IMG/VR virus record: IMGVR_UViG_3300017714_003743
Location: 1 to 55,262 of that record
Length of the DNA: 55,262 bases
Source of the DNA: a virus
Strand: one strand, 5' to 3'
The notes beneath the pieces were generated by a model. The model ran no database searches. It was given only the letters and a program-made list of their open reading frames with translations, and was not told the origin of the DNA. Position numbers and translations under genes: made by a program. How positions within the stretch are numbered: position 1 is the first letter of the stretch; each line of letters starts with the position of its first letter. Below are positions 21,964-28,910 of the stretch, one piece after another.

Positions 21964-22188
21964 ATGGCGTATCCCGATATGACTTGTATGCACGTGAACC
22001 TATGGGTTCATCACATGGACATTGATAAACTGTTTGACTTTATAACAGAAAGAATTAAAGAACCACCTAATTATTGGATTTCTAGGGAATCTTGCCCTTC
22101 TACCATTACAGGAGGATACGCAGAAATTAATGTATCATATAATACTTACCTTATGATAAGGCGCGTTAAAGAACACGGACACTTTTAA
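21964..22188 (+). CDS. small hypothetical protein (74 aa)
   Basis: Not recognised. It begins MAYPDMTCMHVNLWVHHMD, with a cluster of Cys, His and Met that could bind metal, and ends RRVKEHGHF. It starts three bases after the ATP-grasp stop, so translation is likely coupled. A phage regulatory or accessory protein is possible but unsupported. Confidence 0.6.
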   Translation: MAYPDMTCMHVNLWVHHMDIDKLFDFITERIKEPPNYWISRESCPSTITGGYAEINVSYNTYLMIRRVKEHGHF

Positions 22189-22204
22189 TTGAAACAATTC
22201 CAAA

Positions 22205-22241
22205 TGGAAGTGTATAGTTAAGTATAATTAATAAACTTCCA
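22205..22241 (+). promoter_or_regulatory. inverted repeat flanking an AAGTATAA box
   Basis: TGGAAGT (22205-22211) and ACTTCCA (22235-22241) are complementary and enclose an AAGTATAA box (22220-22227), immediately before the ATG at 22245. The arrangement would suit a promoter with an operator or an mRNA leader hairpin. Confidence 0.4.
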
Positions 22242-22244
22242 AGT

Positions 22245-22712
22245 ATGAATAGATTATGGTTACGATTTGCACTGTGTATTTACGCAATATTATATACAGC
22301 GTGTCTGCCACTAATCTTAGGTATAGCGGATAGTTATAGCGATTATCATCAATTAAAACCAATCTTATTCCCTTTATTAACGATAGGAGTTTCATTAGGA
22401 CTATGGCTTCATCGTTCTATTGAATGGAAAATACCGGCATTTTTATTAATAATCATAGCAAGTTTTAGTGTTACAAATTACCCTACAATACATAATATAT
22501 CCGCTATTCTATTTTTTATGTCATCGACATGGATCATGCTCTTTGATAAAAGATTTAAAATCTTTGGAATAATATCCATAATATTATATCCGACACTCTT
22601 TATAGACACTGAACAAAATTTATTCTTGTTTGAAGTGTTACAGATACCTATTCTTTCCTTTTATCATTTTTCTAGAGTAGTATACTTGATGAGATTAAAG
22701 AAGAAAATATAA
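22245..22712 (+). CDS. small multi-pass membrane protein
   Basis: 155 aa. Hydrophobic segments are visible near residues 7-25, 39-54, 64-80, 84-98 and 105-117, followed by a basic tail (RLKKKI). This suggests about five membrane helices. There is no recognised family. It could be a phage membrane modifier or holin-like protein, but it is longer than typical holins and no endolysin is adjacent. It lies behind an AAGTATAA box framed by an inverted repeat. Confidence 0.7.
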   Translation: MNRLWLRFALCIYAILYTACLPLILGIADSYSDYHQLKPILFPLLTIGVSLGLWLHRSIEWKIPAFLLIIIASFSVTNYPTIHNISAILFFMSSTWIMLFDKRFKIFGIISIILYPTLFIDTEQNLFLFEVLQIPILSFYHFSRVVYLMRLKKKI

Positions 22713-22728
22713 ACAATTACACATATTT

Positions 22729-22736
22729 AAGTATAA
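22729..22736 (+). promoter_or_regulatory. AAGTATAA box six bases from a start codon
   Basis: AAGTATAA ends only six bases before the ATG at 22742. If it is a -10 element, the transcript would start at or near the ATG and be almost leaderless. Confidence 0.35.
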
Positions 22737-22741
22737 TCTAT

Positions 22742-22990
22742 ATGGCAAAGAAGAAAAAGAAGCTAGAGATTATTCATGTTAAGAAGCCAATTATTGGCGA
22801 AACTTACTATTTCTATTTCGCAGGATCATGGGAAGTAGGAAAGTTAGAATGCACCTCTGACAAATTAACAGAAACATACGGCCATAGATGGTTTACATTT
22901 GTTAATGGAAATTACGGAAGACAAATGAGATATCCAGTCTCTATTTATAATATTAGAAAAACTCACCCAAAACAAGAAAAAGATGTATAG
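22742..22990 (+). CDS. small basic hypothetical protein (82 aa)
   Basis: Not recognised. It starts with MAKKKKKLEIIHVKKP, then GETYYFYFAGSWEVGKLE, a beta-barrel-like stretch with aromatic residues that resembles an SH3-like domain but is too short to classify. It overlaps the exonuclease gene by eight bases, so the two are coupled. The leader is very short. Confidence 0.6.
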   Translation: MAKKKKKLEIIHVKKPIIGETYYFYFAGSWEVGKLECTSDKLTETYGHRWFTFVNGNYGRQMRYPVSIYNIRKTHPKQEKDV

Positions 22991-23726
22991 TATTTCAGAT
23001 TTAAAAAACATGTTATTTATTGACATTGAAACGTCAACTGCTGCAAAGGACTTAGATAGCTTTGCAGAGATTATTGGAGAAAATGCATACTCACACTGGG
23101 AAAAGAAAGCAAAGTATGGTAGACAAAGTAAATCAGAGTATGAAGGAGTTTCAGATGCTGATATGTATATCAAGGATGCTGCCCTTTATCCTGAATTCGG
23201 AAGAGCAGTAGTTATTACAATCGGACAAGTCACCTTCCCAGATGGCATTACACCTACCCCTAAGATAAAGTCTTTTTATGGAGATGATGAAAAGAATACT
23301 CTAAAGGAATTTATGGATACGATGGCATTAATCTTTAAGGCAAATCCTAAAATTCAAATAGTAGGTCATAACATTAAAGGCTTTGATATGCCTTACCTAA
23401 TTAAAAGATCTATTATTCAAGGTGTAGAAATTCCACAGCAACTACACTTACAGAAACTTAAACCATGGGAAAACTGTCTATTAGATACTAATGAAATATG
23501 GAAGTTTGGTGGATGGAACGGTGCTTCACTTTCTATGATCTGTGATCTTTTACAGATACCTTCTCCTAAACAAAACATGTATGGTGGTGAAGTTTCTGAA
23601 GCATATTATGCTGGAAGATTAGAAGAAATTAAAGACTATTGTGAGGACGATGTAATAGGAACTATGAACGTGATGTTAAAGATGTCAGATATGGAACTAG
23701 TATCTAAGGTTGAAGCTCCATTTTAA
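22983..23726 (+). CDS. DEDDy 3'-5' exonuclease (PolB-exo2 type)
   Basis: 247 aa. The three exonuclease motifs are visible: LFIDIET (Asp14, Glu16), GHNIKGFDMPYL (Asp135) and YCEDD (Tyr219 to Asp223, the YxxxD form). Two metal ions would be held by these acids to remove nucleotides from a 3' end. The layout fits the predicted 3'-5' exonuclease family related to the PolB proofreading domain, common in Bacteroidota and their phages. There is no polymerase domain, so it acts as a separate enzyme in DNA repair, recombination or degradation. It overlaps the previous gene by eight bases. Confidence 0.85.
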   Translation: MYSISDLKNMLFIDIETSTAAKDLDSFAEIIGENAYSHWEKKAKYGRQSKSEYEGVSDADMYIKDAALYPEFGRAVVITIGQVTFPDGITPTPKIKSFYGDDEKNTLKEFMDTMALIFKANPKIQIVGHNIKGFDMPYLIKRSIIQGVEIPQQLHLQKLKPWENCLLDTNEIWKFGGWNGASLSMICDLLQIPSPKQNMYGGEVSEAYYAGRLEEIKDYCEDDVIGTMNVMLKMSDMELVSKVEAPF

Positions 23727-23857
23727 TATTGTCATATTGTCATATAATCTAAGTAAAATATGACAATGTGTATAGATAAACAACTCTGGCACTATTTTGT
23801 TAGAATATAGTATTGTAGCGAGATTGCTACAGTATAACTAAATAAAAATTTTAAATT
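23727..23857 (+). promoter_or_regulatory. regulatory region of the hsp20 gene
   Basis: This 131-base gap holds ATTGTCATATT (23728-23738), a second near-copy ATTGTCATATA (23736-23746) and the complement AATATGACAAT (23757-23767), a possible repressor site. Further on, TGTAGC (23814-23819) and GCTACA (23826-23831) form a hairpin, overlapping an AGTATAA box (23831-23837) that ends 20 bases before the ATG. Together they suggest a regulated promoter. Confidence 0.5.
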
Positions 23858-24196
23858 ATGTATTTTAACACAACACTTGAAGATTTAATTAACGACTCAT
23901 TCGAAGCTGTAAATTCATTGAACGTAATTGGAGGTAAACAGGTTTTATTCGAAGACGGTAAAATAATGCTAGCTCTACCGGGCTTTACGAAAAAGGATAT
24001 CGACATTCATATTGAAGATAGAGTTCTAACTGTAAGTTCAGAGGTAGAAGAAGATGGGTTTAGAAAATCATTTAGCAAAAAATTTAAATTATCGAATACG
24101 CTCGACGTAGACACTGCTTCGGCATCGATGAAAGATGGAGTTTTAACTATTGCTTTCGATAAAAATGAAAAAAGTAGAAAAATAGTTGTTAAATAA
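23858..24196 (+). CDS. Hsp20/alpha-crystallin small heat-shock protein
   Basis: 112 aa. The alpha-crystallin domain is recognisable: KIMLALPGFTKKDIDIHIED, LTVSSE, FSKKFKLSNTLDVDTASASM and DGVLTIAF, ending in a C-terminal IxV-like motif (RKIVVK) that small Hsps use to assemble oligomers. The N-terminal arm is about 28 residues. Such proteins hold unfolded proteins ATP-independently and are known in T4-like cyanophages. Its neighbours include a DnaJ-like gene, and the ClpC/ClpP pair lies upstream in the window. Confidence 0.9.
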   Translation: MYFNTTLEDLINDSFEAVNSLNVIGGKQVLFEDGKIMLALPGFTKKDIDIHIEDRVLTVSSEVEEDGFRKSFSKKFKLSNTLDVDTASASMKDGVLTIAFDKNEKSRKIVVK

Positions 24197-24237
24197 TTTT
24201 TTTATCTCAGATTTTTTGCTTATATTAGTATAGTAAT
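24197..24237 (+). promoter_or_regulatory. 41-base promoter-like repeat, copy 1
   Basis: The same 41 bases (T-run, ATCTCAGATTTTTTGC, then TTATATTAGTATAGTAAT) occur at 30151-30191, and with a few changes at 30587-30627. Each copy ends 16-19 bases before an ATG. TATAGT or TATATT could be the -10 element. Conservation of the whole block suggests a promoter with a binding site for a dedicated factor. Confidence 0.6.
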
Positions 24238-24253
24238 TAAAAATAAGAAAAAT

Positions 24254-24547
24254 ATGTTTGACGACTTTGATGGTTTTGAAGACCAAAATAATGATGAGCA
24301 CGATGAAATAGCTCAGATCCAAAAAAATGCAGATATGGAAAATAACCTTCATGAATTAAAAGATAAACTAGTTAGAAATAATTGGGATATGATTTTAGAA
24401 AAGGGAGTTGATTTTAAATCAATGCAAGATAATGGTATCGAAATAGAACCAATCATAAGAACACTTCAACAAATGTTAGACTGGTTTCAACAATCTGAAG
24501 AGTATGAAAAGTGTGCACATCTTAAAAAGATTTTAGATAATAAATAA
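24254..24547 (+). CDS. small acidic protein with UVR-like C-terminal motif
   Basis: 97 aa. The N terminus is very acidic (MFDDFDGFEDQNNDEHDEI), the middle is helical, and the C terminus QQSEEYEKCAHLKKILDNK contains the E-Y-E-K-C motif shared by three other small proteins here and by the ClpC-like ATPase (DYEKAAHFRD). The gene has its own 41-base promoter-like repeat. A Clp adaptor or regulatory role is inferred only from motif sharing. Confidence 0.7.
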   Translation: MFDDFDGFEDQNNDEHDEIAQIQKNADMENNLHELKDKLVRNNWDMILEKGVDFKSMQDNGIEIEPIIRTLQQMLDWFQQSEEYEKCAHLKKILDNK

Positions 24548-24562
24548 CAATCTTCCTTCAAT

Positions 24563-24592
24563 AAAGGCCAATAGTTATAACCACTGGCCTTT
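24563..24592 (+). other. long hairpin between genes
   Basis: AAAGGCCA and TGGCCTTT pair perfectly across 14 bases, and the loop itself contains the palindrome GTTATAAC. No T-tract follows, so it is a poor terminator and might instead mark RNA processing or stability. Confidence 0.35.
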
Positions 24593-24635
24593 GAGGGGAT
24601 TGAAACATAATCAAATAAATGTGTATAAATATATT

Positions 24636-24830
24636 ATGGAAGAACAGTTACTAAAAGTCATTGCGGATCAACTTACGAGAATTGCAGATCTTATGGAAAA
24701 TCAACAAAAGAGAGATGTTGTTGAAAAAAGAAAAAGCATTAAAGTCGTTAAAGAAGCCGTAAAGAAAAGAAAGAATGAATTACTACGAACTGCTGCAGAT
24801 AGAAAAGACAGCAAGCCAAGCCGAGATTAA
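24636..24830 (+). CDS. small helical hypothetical protein (64 aa)
   Basis: Taken from the ATG at 24636; an upstream in-frame GTG or other start near 24591 is less likely. The protein begins MEEQLLKVIADQLTRIADLM and continues as a charged, probably coiled-coil helix rich in Lys and Arg. It overlaps the DnaJ-like gene by 56 bases in another frame, which is unusual for this genome. The overlap lowers confidence that both annotated ends are right. Confidence 0.5.
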   Translation: MEEQLLKVIADQLTRIADLMENQQKRDVVEKRKSIKVVKEAVKKRKNELLRTAADRKDSKPSRD

Positions 24831-25575
24831 GAAGGCATATCGTAAACTAGCAAAGCAATATCATCCCGATACAGTCGAAGGGGATGAGTCTTCCTTTAAA
24901 GAAATAGTCACAGCTTATGAGGTTTTATCTGACGAGAATAGAAAAAGAAAATACGATATTGAATTAGAATATCGTCCTTCAGAAAATCCATTCGACAGTT
25001 GGTTTAGAAATGGAGAAGGATCCTTTAGCGATATGTTTAATGATGCATTCGGTTCTTCATCTAAAGGAAGAGATGTTACCGTTAGAATGATAATAACCCT
25101 AGAAGAATCCTATCATGGAACTCAAAAGAGAGTAGATCTGGGTTCTAAAAAACTAAACGTTAATATACCTAAAGGAGTTTATGAAGGTATGAAGTTAAAG
25201 ATTAGTGGAAAAGGTCAACCTCATCCTGCTAATTCATCTGCACCCAACGGAGATCTAATCATTATAATTAATTTAAAGTATAATGATAGGATTATATTAA
25301 ACGGAAATGACATATATGTAGATGTAGATGTTCCCTTCTATGATATGATCCTAGGTACTGAAATAGAAATTACCACACCTTTCTATAAAATAAAGGTAAA
25401 TGTACCTCCAAATTCACAGAATAATAAGATATTAAGAATAAGTGGTAAAGGATTCCCGATATATAGTATGAATACTTATGGTAACCTTATGGTGAAATTA
25501 AATGCATTTAATCCGCCCCTTAAAGATTCACAAATAGACTTAATAAAAAAAATAAAAGAAATAGACAATGAATGA
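24775..25575 (+). CDS. DnaJ-like co-chaperone without zinc finger (CbpA type)
   Basis: 266 aa. The J domain covers residues 1-65 with YYELLQIEKTASQAEIKKAY and the HPD motif at 30-32, which stimulates Hsp70 ATPase. A Gly/Phe-rich linker (SWFRNGEGSFSDMF) follows, then two beta-rich substrate-binding domains (DVTVRMIITLEESYHGTQKR; GVYEGMKLKISGKGQ). The cysteine-rich zinc domain of DnaJ is absent, as in CbpA. The C terminus is shorter than CbpA's usual roughly 300 aa. It probably recruits host DnaK. It overlaps genes on both sides and lies close to the phage Hsp20. Confidence 0.9.
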   Translation: MNYYELLQIEKTASQAEIKKAYRKLAKQYHPDTVEGDESSFKEIVTAYEVLSDENRKRKYDIELEYRPSENPFDSWFRNGEGSFSDMFNDAFGSSSKGRDVTVRMIITLEESYHGTQKRVDLGSKKLNVNIPKGVYEGMKLKISGKGQPHPANSSAPNGDLIIIINLKYNDRIILNGNDIYVDVDVPFYDMILGTEIEITTPFYKIKVNVPPNSQNNKILRISGKGFPIYSMNTYGNLMVKLNAFNPPLKDSQIDLIKKIKEIDNE

Positions 25576-25873
25576 TTTACCAGATTTTGACGAATGGGAT
25601 AATTCAGATACCAGTAGAAACAATCAAGAATTTGAAATTAATAATAGTGTAGAATCAATCGCGTTTATTGAACAATTAAAATCATCATCGAAAGAGATCA
25701 TGATGGAGTTAATTTATAAAGCCATAATAGAAAATGAAATGGGAGCTTTAAATAATAGTACTCCTGTAGAAGAAAAAATAGCAGCATTAGAAACAGTCAT
25801 TAAATACTTTGTAGAAAAGGAAGAATATGAAAGATGCCATGAACTTAAAAAAATCATAAGCAATATATGTTAA
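25568..25873 (+). CDS. small acidic protein with UVR-like C-terminal motif
   Basis: 101 aa. The N terminus is acidic (MNDLPDFDEWDNSD), the middle is helical, and the C terminus VEKEEYERCHELKKIISNI repeats the motif found at 3392, 24254 and 26171. It overlaps DnaJ upstream by eight bases and bS21 downstream by seven bases, so the three genes are translationally coupled. Placement beside a chaperone fits a proteostasis or translation role, but no function is known. Confidence 0.7.
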   Translation: MNDLPDFDEWDNSDTSRNNQEFEINNSVESIAFIEQLKSSSKEIMMELIYKAIIENEMGALNNSTPVEEKIAALETVIKYFVEKEEYERCHELKKIISNIC

Positions 25874-26064
25874 TAATTAATGTAGAAAAGGGAAATATAG
25901 AAAAAGCGCTAAAACAGTATAAGCGTAAAACTATTAGAACTAAGCAAATGAAAAAGCTTAGAGATAATCAAGTTCACACCAAACCCTCTGCAACAAAAAG
26001 ACTTAAGTTTCAAAAAGCTATCTATCTTCAAAAGAAATCTGAAGCCGAGAACAAGGATAAGTAG
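25867..26064 (+). CDS. rpsU: ribosomal protein bS21 homologue
   Basis: 65 aa, the normal bS21 length. The N-terminal strand and helix MLIINVEKGNIEKALKQYKR, the helix KQMKKLRDNQVHTKPSATKR and KAIYLQKK follow the bS21 pattern, including the conserved K-P-S-x-x-K-R block. In the 30S subunit bS21 lies next to the 3' end of 16S rRNA. In Flavobacterium ribosomes bS21, with bS18 and bS6, is known to hide the anti-Shine-Dalgarno sequence. A phage copy could replace host bS21 and tune initiation toward phage messages, which lack SD sequences here. It overlaps the UVR-like gene by seven bases. Confidence 0.88.
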   Translation: MLIINVEKGNIEKALKQYKRKTIRTKQMKKLRDNQVHTKPSATKRLKFQKAIYLQKKSEAENKDK

Positions 26065-26170
26065 AAATATAATAACATATTTTTTTACTTCATTTTACCC
26101 TAGCACATAGCAGAATTAAATATATAAATTGAGATTAATATTATCTCGATCTAAAAAAATATACTTTGTA

Positions 26171-26428
26171 ATGAAGGATTCTTATAGTGATGATAAAGAC
26201 GCTTTAATGAGGTCAAGTTATTATACCATCACGCGCAATTTTACTAAAACTATCAATAGATTTATTGTGTTCAGCGAAGGTAAGAACACGATAGAGATCC
26301 CTCATGGCGAAGGTCAAAGAAGTAAATTTATAGATATTATAATAGAATACTTCGAAGAACTTGAGGAATATGAAAAATGTGACACGTTGTTACAGCTTAA
26401 AAAAACGGTAATAATGGCAGGAGACTAA
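26171..26428 (+). CDS. small protein with UVR-like C-terminal motif
   Basis: 85 aa from the ATG at 26171; an upstream TTG at 26129 would lie inside an AT-rich leader with a TATATAA box and is rejected. The N-terminal half is basic and polar (SYYTITRNFTKTINRFIVF), the C-terminal part YFEELEEYEKCDTLLQLKK has the shared E-Y-E-K-C motif. It stops 14 bases before the PhoH-like gene. Function unknown. Confidence 0.65.
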   Translation: MKDSYSDDKDALMRSSYYTITRNFTKTINRFIVFSEGKNTIEIPHGEGQRSKFIDIIIEYFEELEEYEKCDTLLQLKKTVIMAGD

Positions 26429-26442
26429 AAAAATCAAACTTA

Positions 26443-27171
26443 ATGAGCAAAAACAATTCAAACAATAAATCTTCATCTAGCCCCACTGGACCTAGAAGAA
26501 GAAGGTACGGAATAAAAGAAGCAGAATTAAAAGGAGTACAATTAAGACAATCACAGAAAAAATATACAAATACAATACTAGAAAATCAAATAACATTTTG
26601 TACTGGACCGGCCGGAACTTCAAAAACCTTTACAGCATGTTACACCGCTTTATTATTATTAGCTAGAAAAGAGATTTCACAAATAGTATTATGTAAACCC
26701 ATCCAGGAAGCAGGTGAAAAGTTAGGATTTTTACCAGGAGATATTGCAGATAAGATAGATCCATTCATGCAATCATACATATCAAACATTACAAAAATAG
26801 TAGGAGCTGAAATAGCACAAACTCTCGTAGAGAAAGAAGTTATTGTATTTAGACCAATGGCTTATATGAGAGGTGATACATTTGACGGATCATTAATGGT
26901 ATTAGATGAAGCACAGAATGCAACGTTCAAGCAGTTAATGTTATTTGTAACAAGAATGGGTAAAGACTCTAAGGTTATAGTAACAGGAGACGTTAGCCAG
27001 CATGATATATCTAAAGCCAATGTTGGTTTACCTTCGTTTACTGAATTAATGACAGGTATTAAAGGAATAGGTGTGCATGAATTTACTGAAAAAGATATTG
27101 TTAGAGCAAAGATCCTTCAAGAAGTTGTAAAGAGATACGATAAGTGGAAGGAAAACCACGAGCCTAAATAA
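26443..27171 (+). CDS. phoH: PhoH-like P-loop ATPase
   Basis: 242 aa. Walker A is GPAGTSKT (55-62), with Ser60 where most PhoH proteins have glycine; Walker B is LMVLDEAQN (Asp155, Glu156). Family blocks CKPIQEAGEKLGFLPGDI, PMAYMRGDTF and VTGDVSQHDI are present. PhoH-like genes are common in marine phages; the protein is a cytoplasmic ATPase, probably linked to RNA metabolism, but its phage role is not settled. The N-terminal 35 residues are low-complexity Asn/Ser/Arg-rich (SKNNSNNKSSSSPTGPRRRR), possibly RNA-binding. Confidence 0.92.
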   Translation: MSKNNSNNKSSSSPTGPRRRRYGIKEAELKGVQLRQSQKKYTNTILENQITFCTGPAGTSKTFTACYTALLLLARKEISQIVLCKPIQEAGEKLGFLPGDIADKIDPFMQSYISNITKIVGAEIAQTLVEKEVIVFRPMAYMRGDTFDGSLMVLDEAQNATFKQLMLFVTRMGKDSKVIVTGDVSQHDISKANVGLPSFTELMTGIKGIGVHEFTEKDIVRAKILQEVVKRYDKWKENHEPK

Positions 27172-27212
27172 ACATTTCACTAAATGTGTGTATAACTCCT
27201 ATAAAACTTAAT

Positions 27213-27842
27213 ATGGAGAAAGCAAAACACATCTTACTTAAAGGAAGTTATAATGACGATAGAAGTATCGTTGAAGTTGGAATAGACGAAGCAGGTCGAG
27301 GCGCCTTGGCAGGACCAGTTACAGTATCTGCGGTTATTATGCCGTATGGATTTAACCATCCTTTAATAAAAGATTCTAAATTGCTAAATGAATCTCAGAG
27401 AAAAGAGGCTAGGGAAATAGTATTAGATAACGCAATTGCGTATAGCGTTCAGCATATAGATACGGAAACAATAGAATCTACTAACATATTAAAGGCTACT
27501 CTTCTAGGAATGAAAGAATGTCTAAACACCATTGACAATTCATTTAATTTTATATTAGTGGATGGAGATCAATTCCACGGATATGAAGGAATACCTTTTA
27601 AAACTGTAATAGGTGGAGATAATAAATATAGTTCTATCGCTGCTGCATCTATACTTGCTAAAACAAGTAGAGATATGTTAATGAAAGAATTAGATGAAGA
27701 AACTCCAGGATATGGATGGAATTCTAATAAAGGATATGGAACAAAACAACATATAACTGCAATAAAGGAAATGGGAGCCAGTGATTCACATAGGCCTTCA
27801 TTTATATCACATTTATTAACTACTACTAATTCATTATTCTAA
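27213..27842 (+). CDS. rnhB: ribonuclease HII
   Basis: 209 aa from the ATG at 27213; an upstream GTG at 27186 would add nine residues. The RNase HII signature VGIDEAGRGALAGPV is at 22-36 with Asp25 and Glu26; VDGDQF carries a further catalytic Asp, and SIAAASILAKTSRD is the conserved alanine-rich helix. The enzyme cuts the RNA strand of RNA-DNA hybrids, for example replication primers or single ribonucleotides. T4 uses an unrelated RNase H, so this is a different solution. The stop codon overlaps the start of the next gene. Confidence 0.92.
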   Translation: MEKAKHILLKGSYNDDRSIVEVGIDEAGRGALAGPVTVSAVIMPYGFNHPLIKDSKLLNESQRKEAREIVLDNAIAYSVQHIDTETIESTNILKATLLGMKECLNTIDNSFNFILVDGDQFHGYEGIPFKTVIGGDNKYSSIAAASILAKTSRDMLMKELDEETPGYGWNSNKGYGTKQHITAIKEMGASDSHRPSFISHLLTTTNSLF

Positions 27843-28183
27843 TGAAACTTTTTTACGGCTTTTTATTATTCCTATTAGGGCAAGGACTTATTTGGATTCA
27901 AACTAATGGACAATTTGTATGGCCTTGGTTTAAGAAAAACCCATGGCCAGTTGCCATTGGAATGGGTTCTATTATTAGTTACATTTTAATTAAAGCAACA
28001 CAGATGGTTGTTGAGCACTTTGACGGTTTACTTTGGCCCGGAAGATTCATAGGTTTTGCTAGTGGTATTTTTATATTTACTGCTATGACTTATTACTTTA
28101 TGAATGAAGGTATCACGGCGAAGACCGGAGTGTCTCTGCTGTTAACCCTTATTTTAATATCAATACAAATACTATGGAAATAA
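27842..28183 (+). CDS. small membrane protein, four predicted helices
   Basis: 113 aa. Hydrophobic segments lie near 3-20, 36-52, 66-84 and 92-112. The protein begins MKLFYGFLLFLLGQG and has Trp-rich loops (VWPWFKKNPWP). It starts on the last base of the RNase HII stop codon and overlaps the glycosyltransferase gene by 10 bases. It resembles small membrane proteins of phages in length, but I recognise no family. Confidence 0.7.
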   Translation: MKLFYGFLLFLLGQGLIWIQTNGQFVWPWFKKNPWPVAIGMGSIISYILIKATQMVVEHFDGLLWPGRFIGFASGIFIFTAMTYYFMNEGITAKTGVSLLLTLILISIQILWK

Positions 28184-28899
28184 ATTCAGTTACAGTTGTT
28201 CTTACCTCATGTGGGAGAGTTGATCTTTTAGAAAAAACACTAGACTCTTTTTTTAAATTCAACACGTATCCAATTGAAAGATTTATTATAACAGAGGACT
28301 CCGCACAGGAAGAAGTATTTGATGCATGTAATGAGCTTAATAAGAAGTATAATAACTCTTTAGAGTTTATGTTTAATGAAAATAAACTAGGACAGTCAAA
28401 GTCAATAGATAAAGCATACTCTACCGTAGCTACTAAATATGTTTTTCATTGTGAAGAAGATTGGGAATTCTATAGACATGGATTTATCGAAGATTCTATT
28501 AGAATTCTCTCTGCTAGTGAAAAAATATTACAAGTATGGATACGCCCAAAGAACGATAGGATTTTAAATAAAATATCCGAAAGAGTATTTGAATTAAACG
28601 GAATGAAAGTTAGAGCTGTTCTTCCTGTCAGTTTTTCAACAGGAGACTTGAACGAAGATGGTACTCCCATGATAGTTAGGGATTATATGGGATTTAGTTG
28701 GAATCCAGGCTTAAAAAGAATGAGCGATTATAGACTATTAAATAACGGGTACACGGGAATGGTTAGAGAACATCTTGTAGATCACTGGTATAGAGATAAA
28801 GGTTTTATAGTTGTTAGTTTATCGGTGGACGATAATGATGGATATGTTAAACACATTGGATGGGATAGAAGAGCTGGAGATCCTGGATTCGTAGGATAG
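28174..28899 (+). CDS. GT2-like glycosyltransferase
   Basis: 241 aa. The N terminus SVTVVLTSCGRVDLLEKTL is the nucleotide-binding start of family 2 transferases; FIITEDSAQEEV and NKLGQSKSIDKAYS follow, and HCEEDWEF (Glu94, Glu95, Asp96) stands in place of the classic DxD. The C-terminal part HWYRDKGFIVVSLSVDDNDG may contain acceptor residues. No membrane anchor. It overlaps a small membrane-protein gene, so the pair may work together at the cell envelope, though fibre glycosylation is also possible. Confidence 0.78.
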   Translation: MEINSVTVVLTSCGRVDLLEKTLDSFFKFNTYPIERFIITEDSAQEEVFDACNELNKKYNNSLEFMFNENKLGQSKSIDKAYSTVATKYVFHCEEDWEFYRHGFIEDSIRILSASEKILQVWIRPKNDRILNKISERVFELNGMKVRAVLPVSFSTGDLNEDGTPMIVRDYMGFSWNPGLKRMSDYRLLNNGYTGMVREHLVDHWYRDKGFIVVSLSVDDNDGYVKHIGWDRRAGDPGFVG

Positions 28900-28907
28900 A
28901 TATATAG
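28899..28907 (+). promoter_or_regulatory. GATATATAG box
   Basis: GATATATAG overlaps the end of the previous gene and lies four bases before the ATG at 28911. It matches the boxes upstream of virion genes. Confidence 0.3.
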
Positions 28908-28910
28908 AGT

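Noticed and set aside
22245-22712. Membrane protein as holin
   Set aside because: About five helices and 155 aa, without neighbouring endolysin or spanin; length and context do not support it.
23790-23810. TGGCAC followed by TTGTTA, resembling a sigma-54 promoter
   Set aside because: Spacing between GG and GC is wrong and the GC of the -12 element is missing.
26129-26170. TTG start at 26129 for the UVR-motif gene
   Set aside because: The extra residues would be encoded by a promoter-like AT-rich leader; ATG 26171 is a better start.
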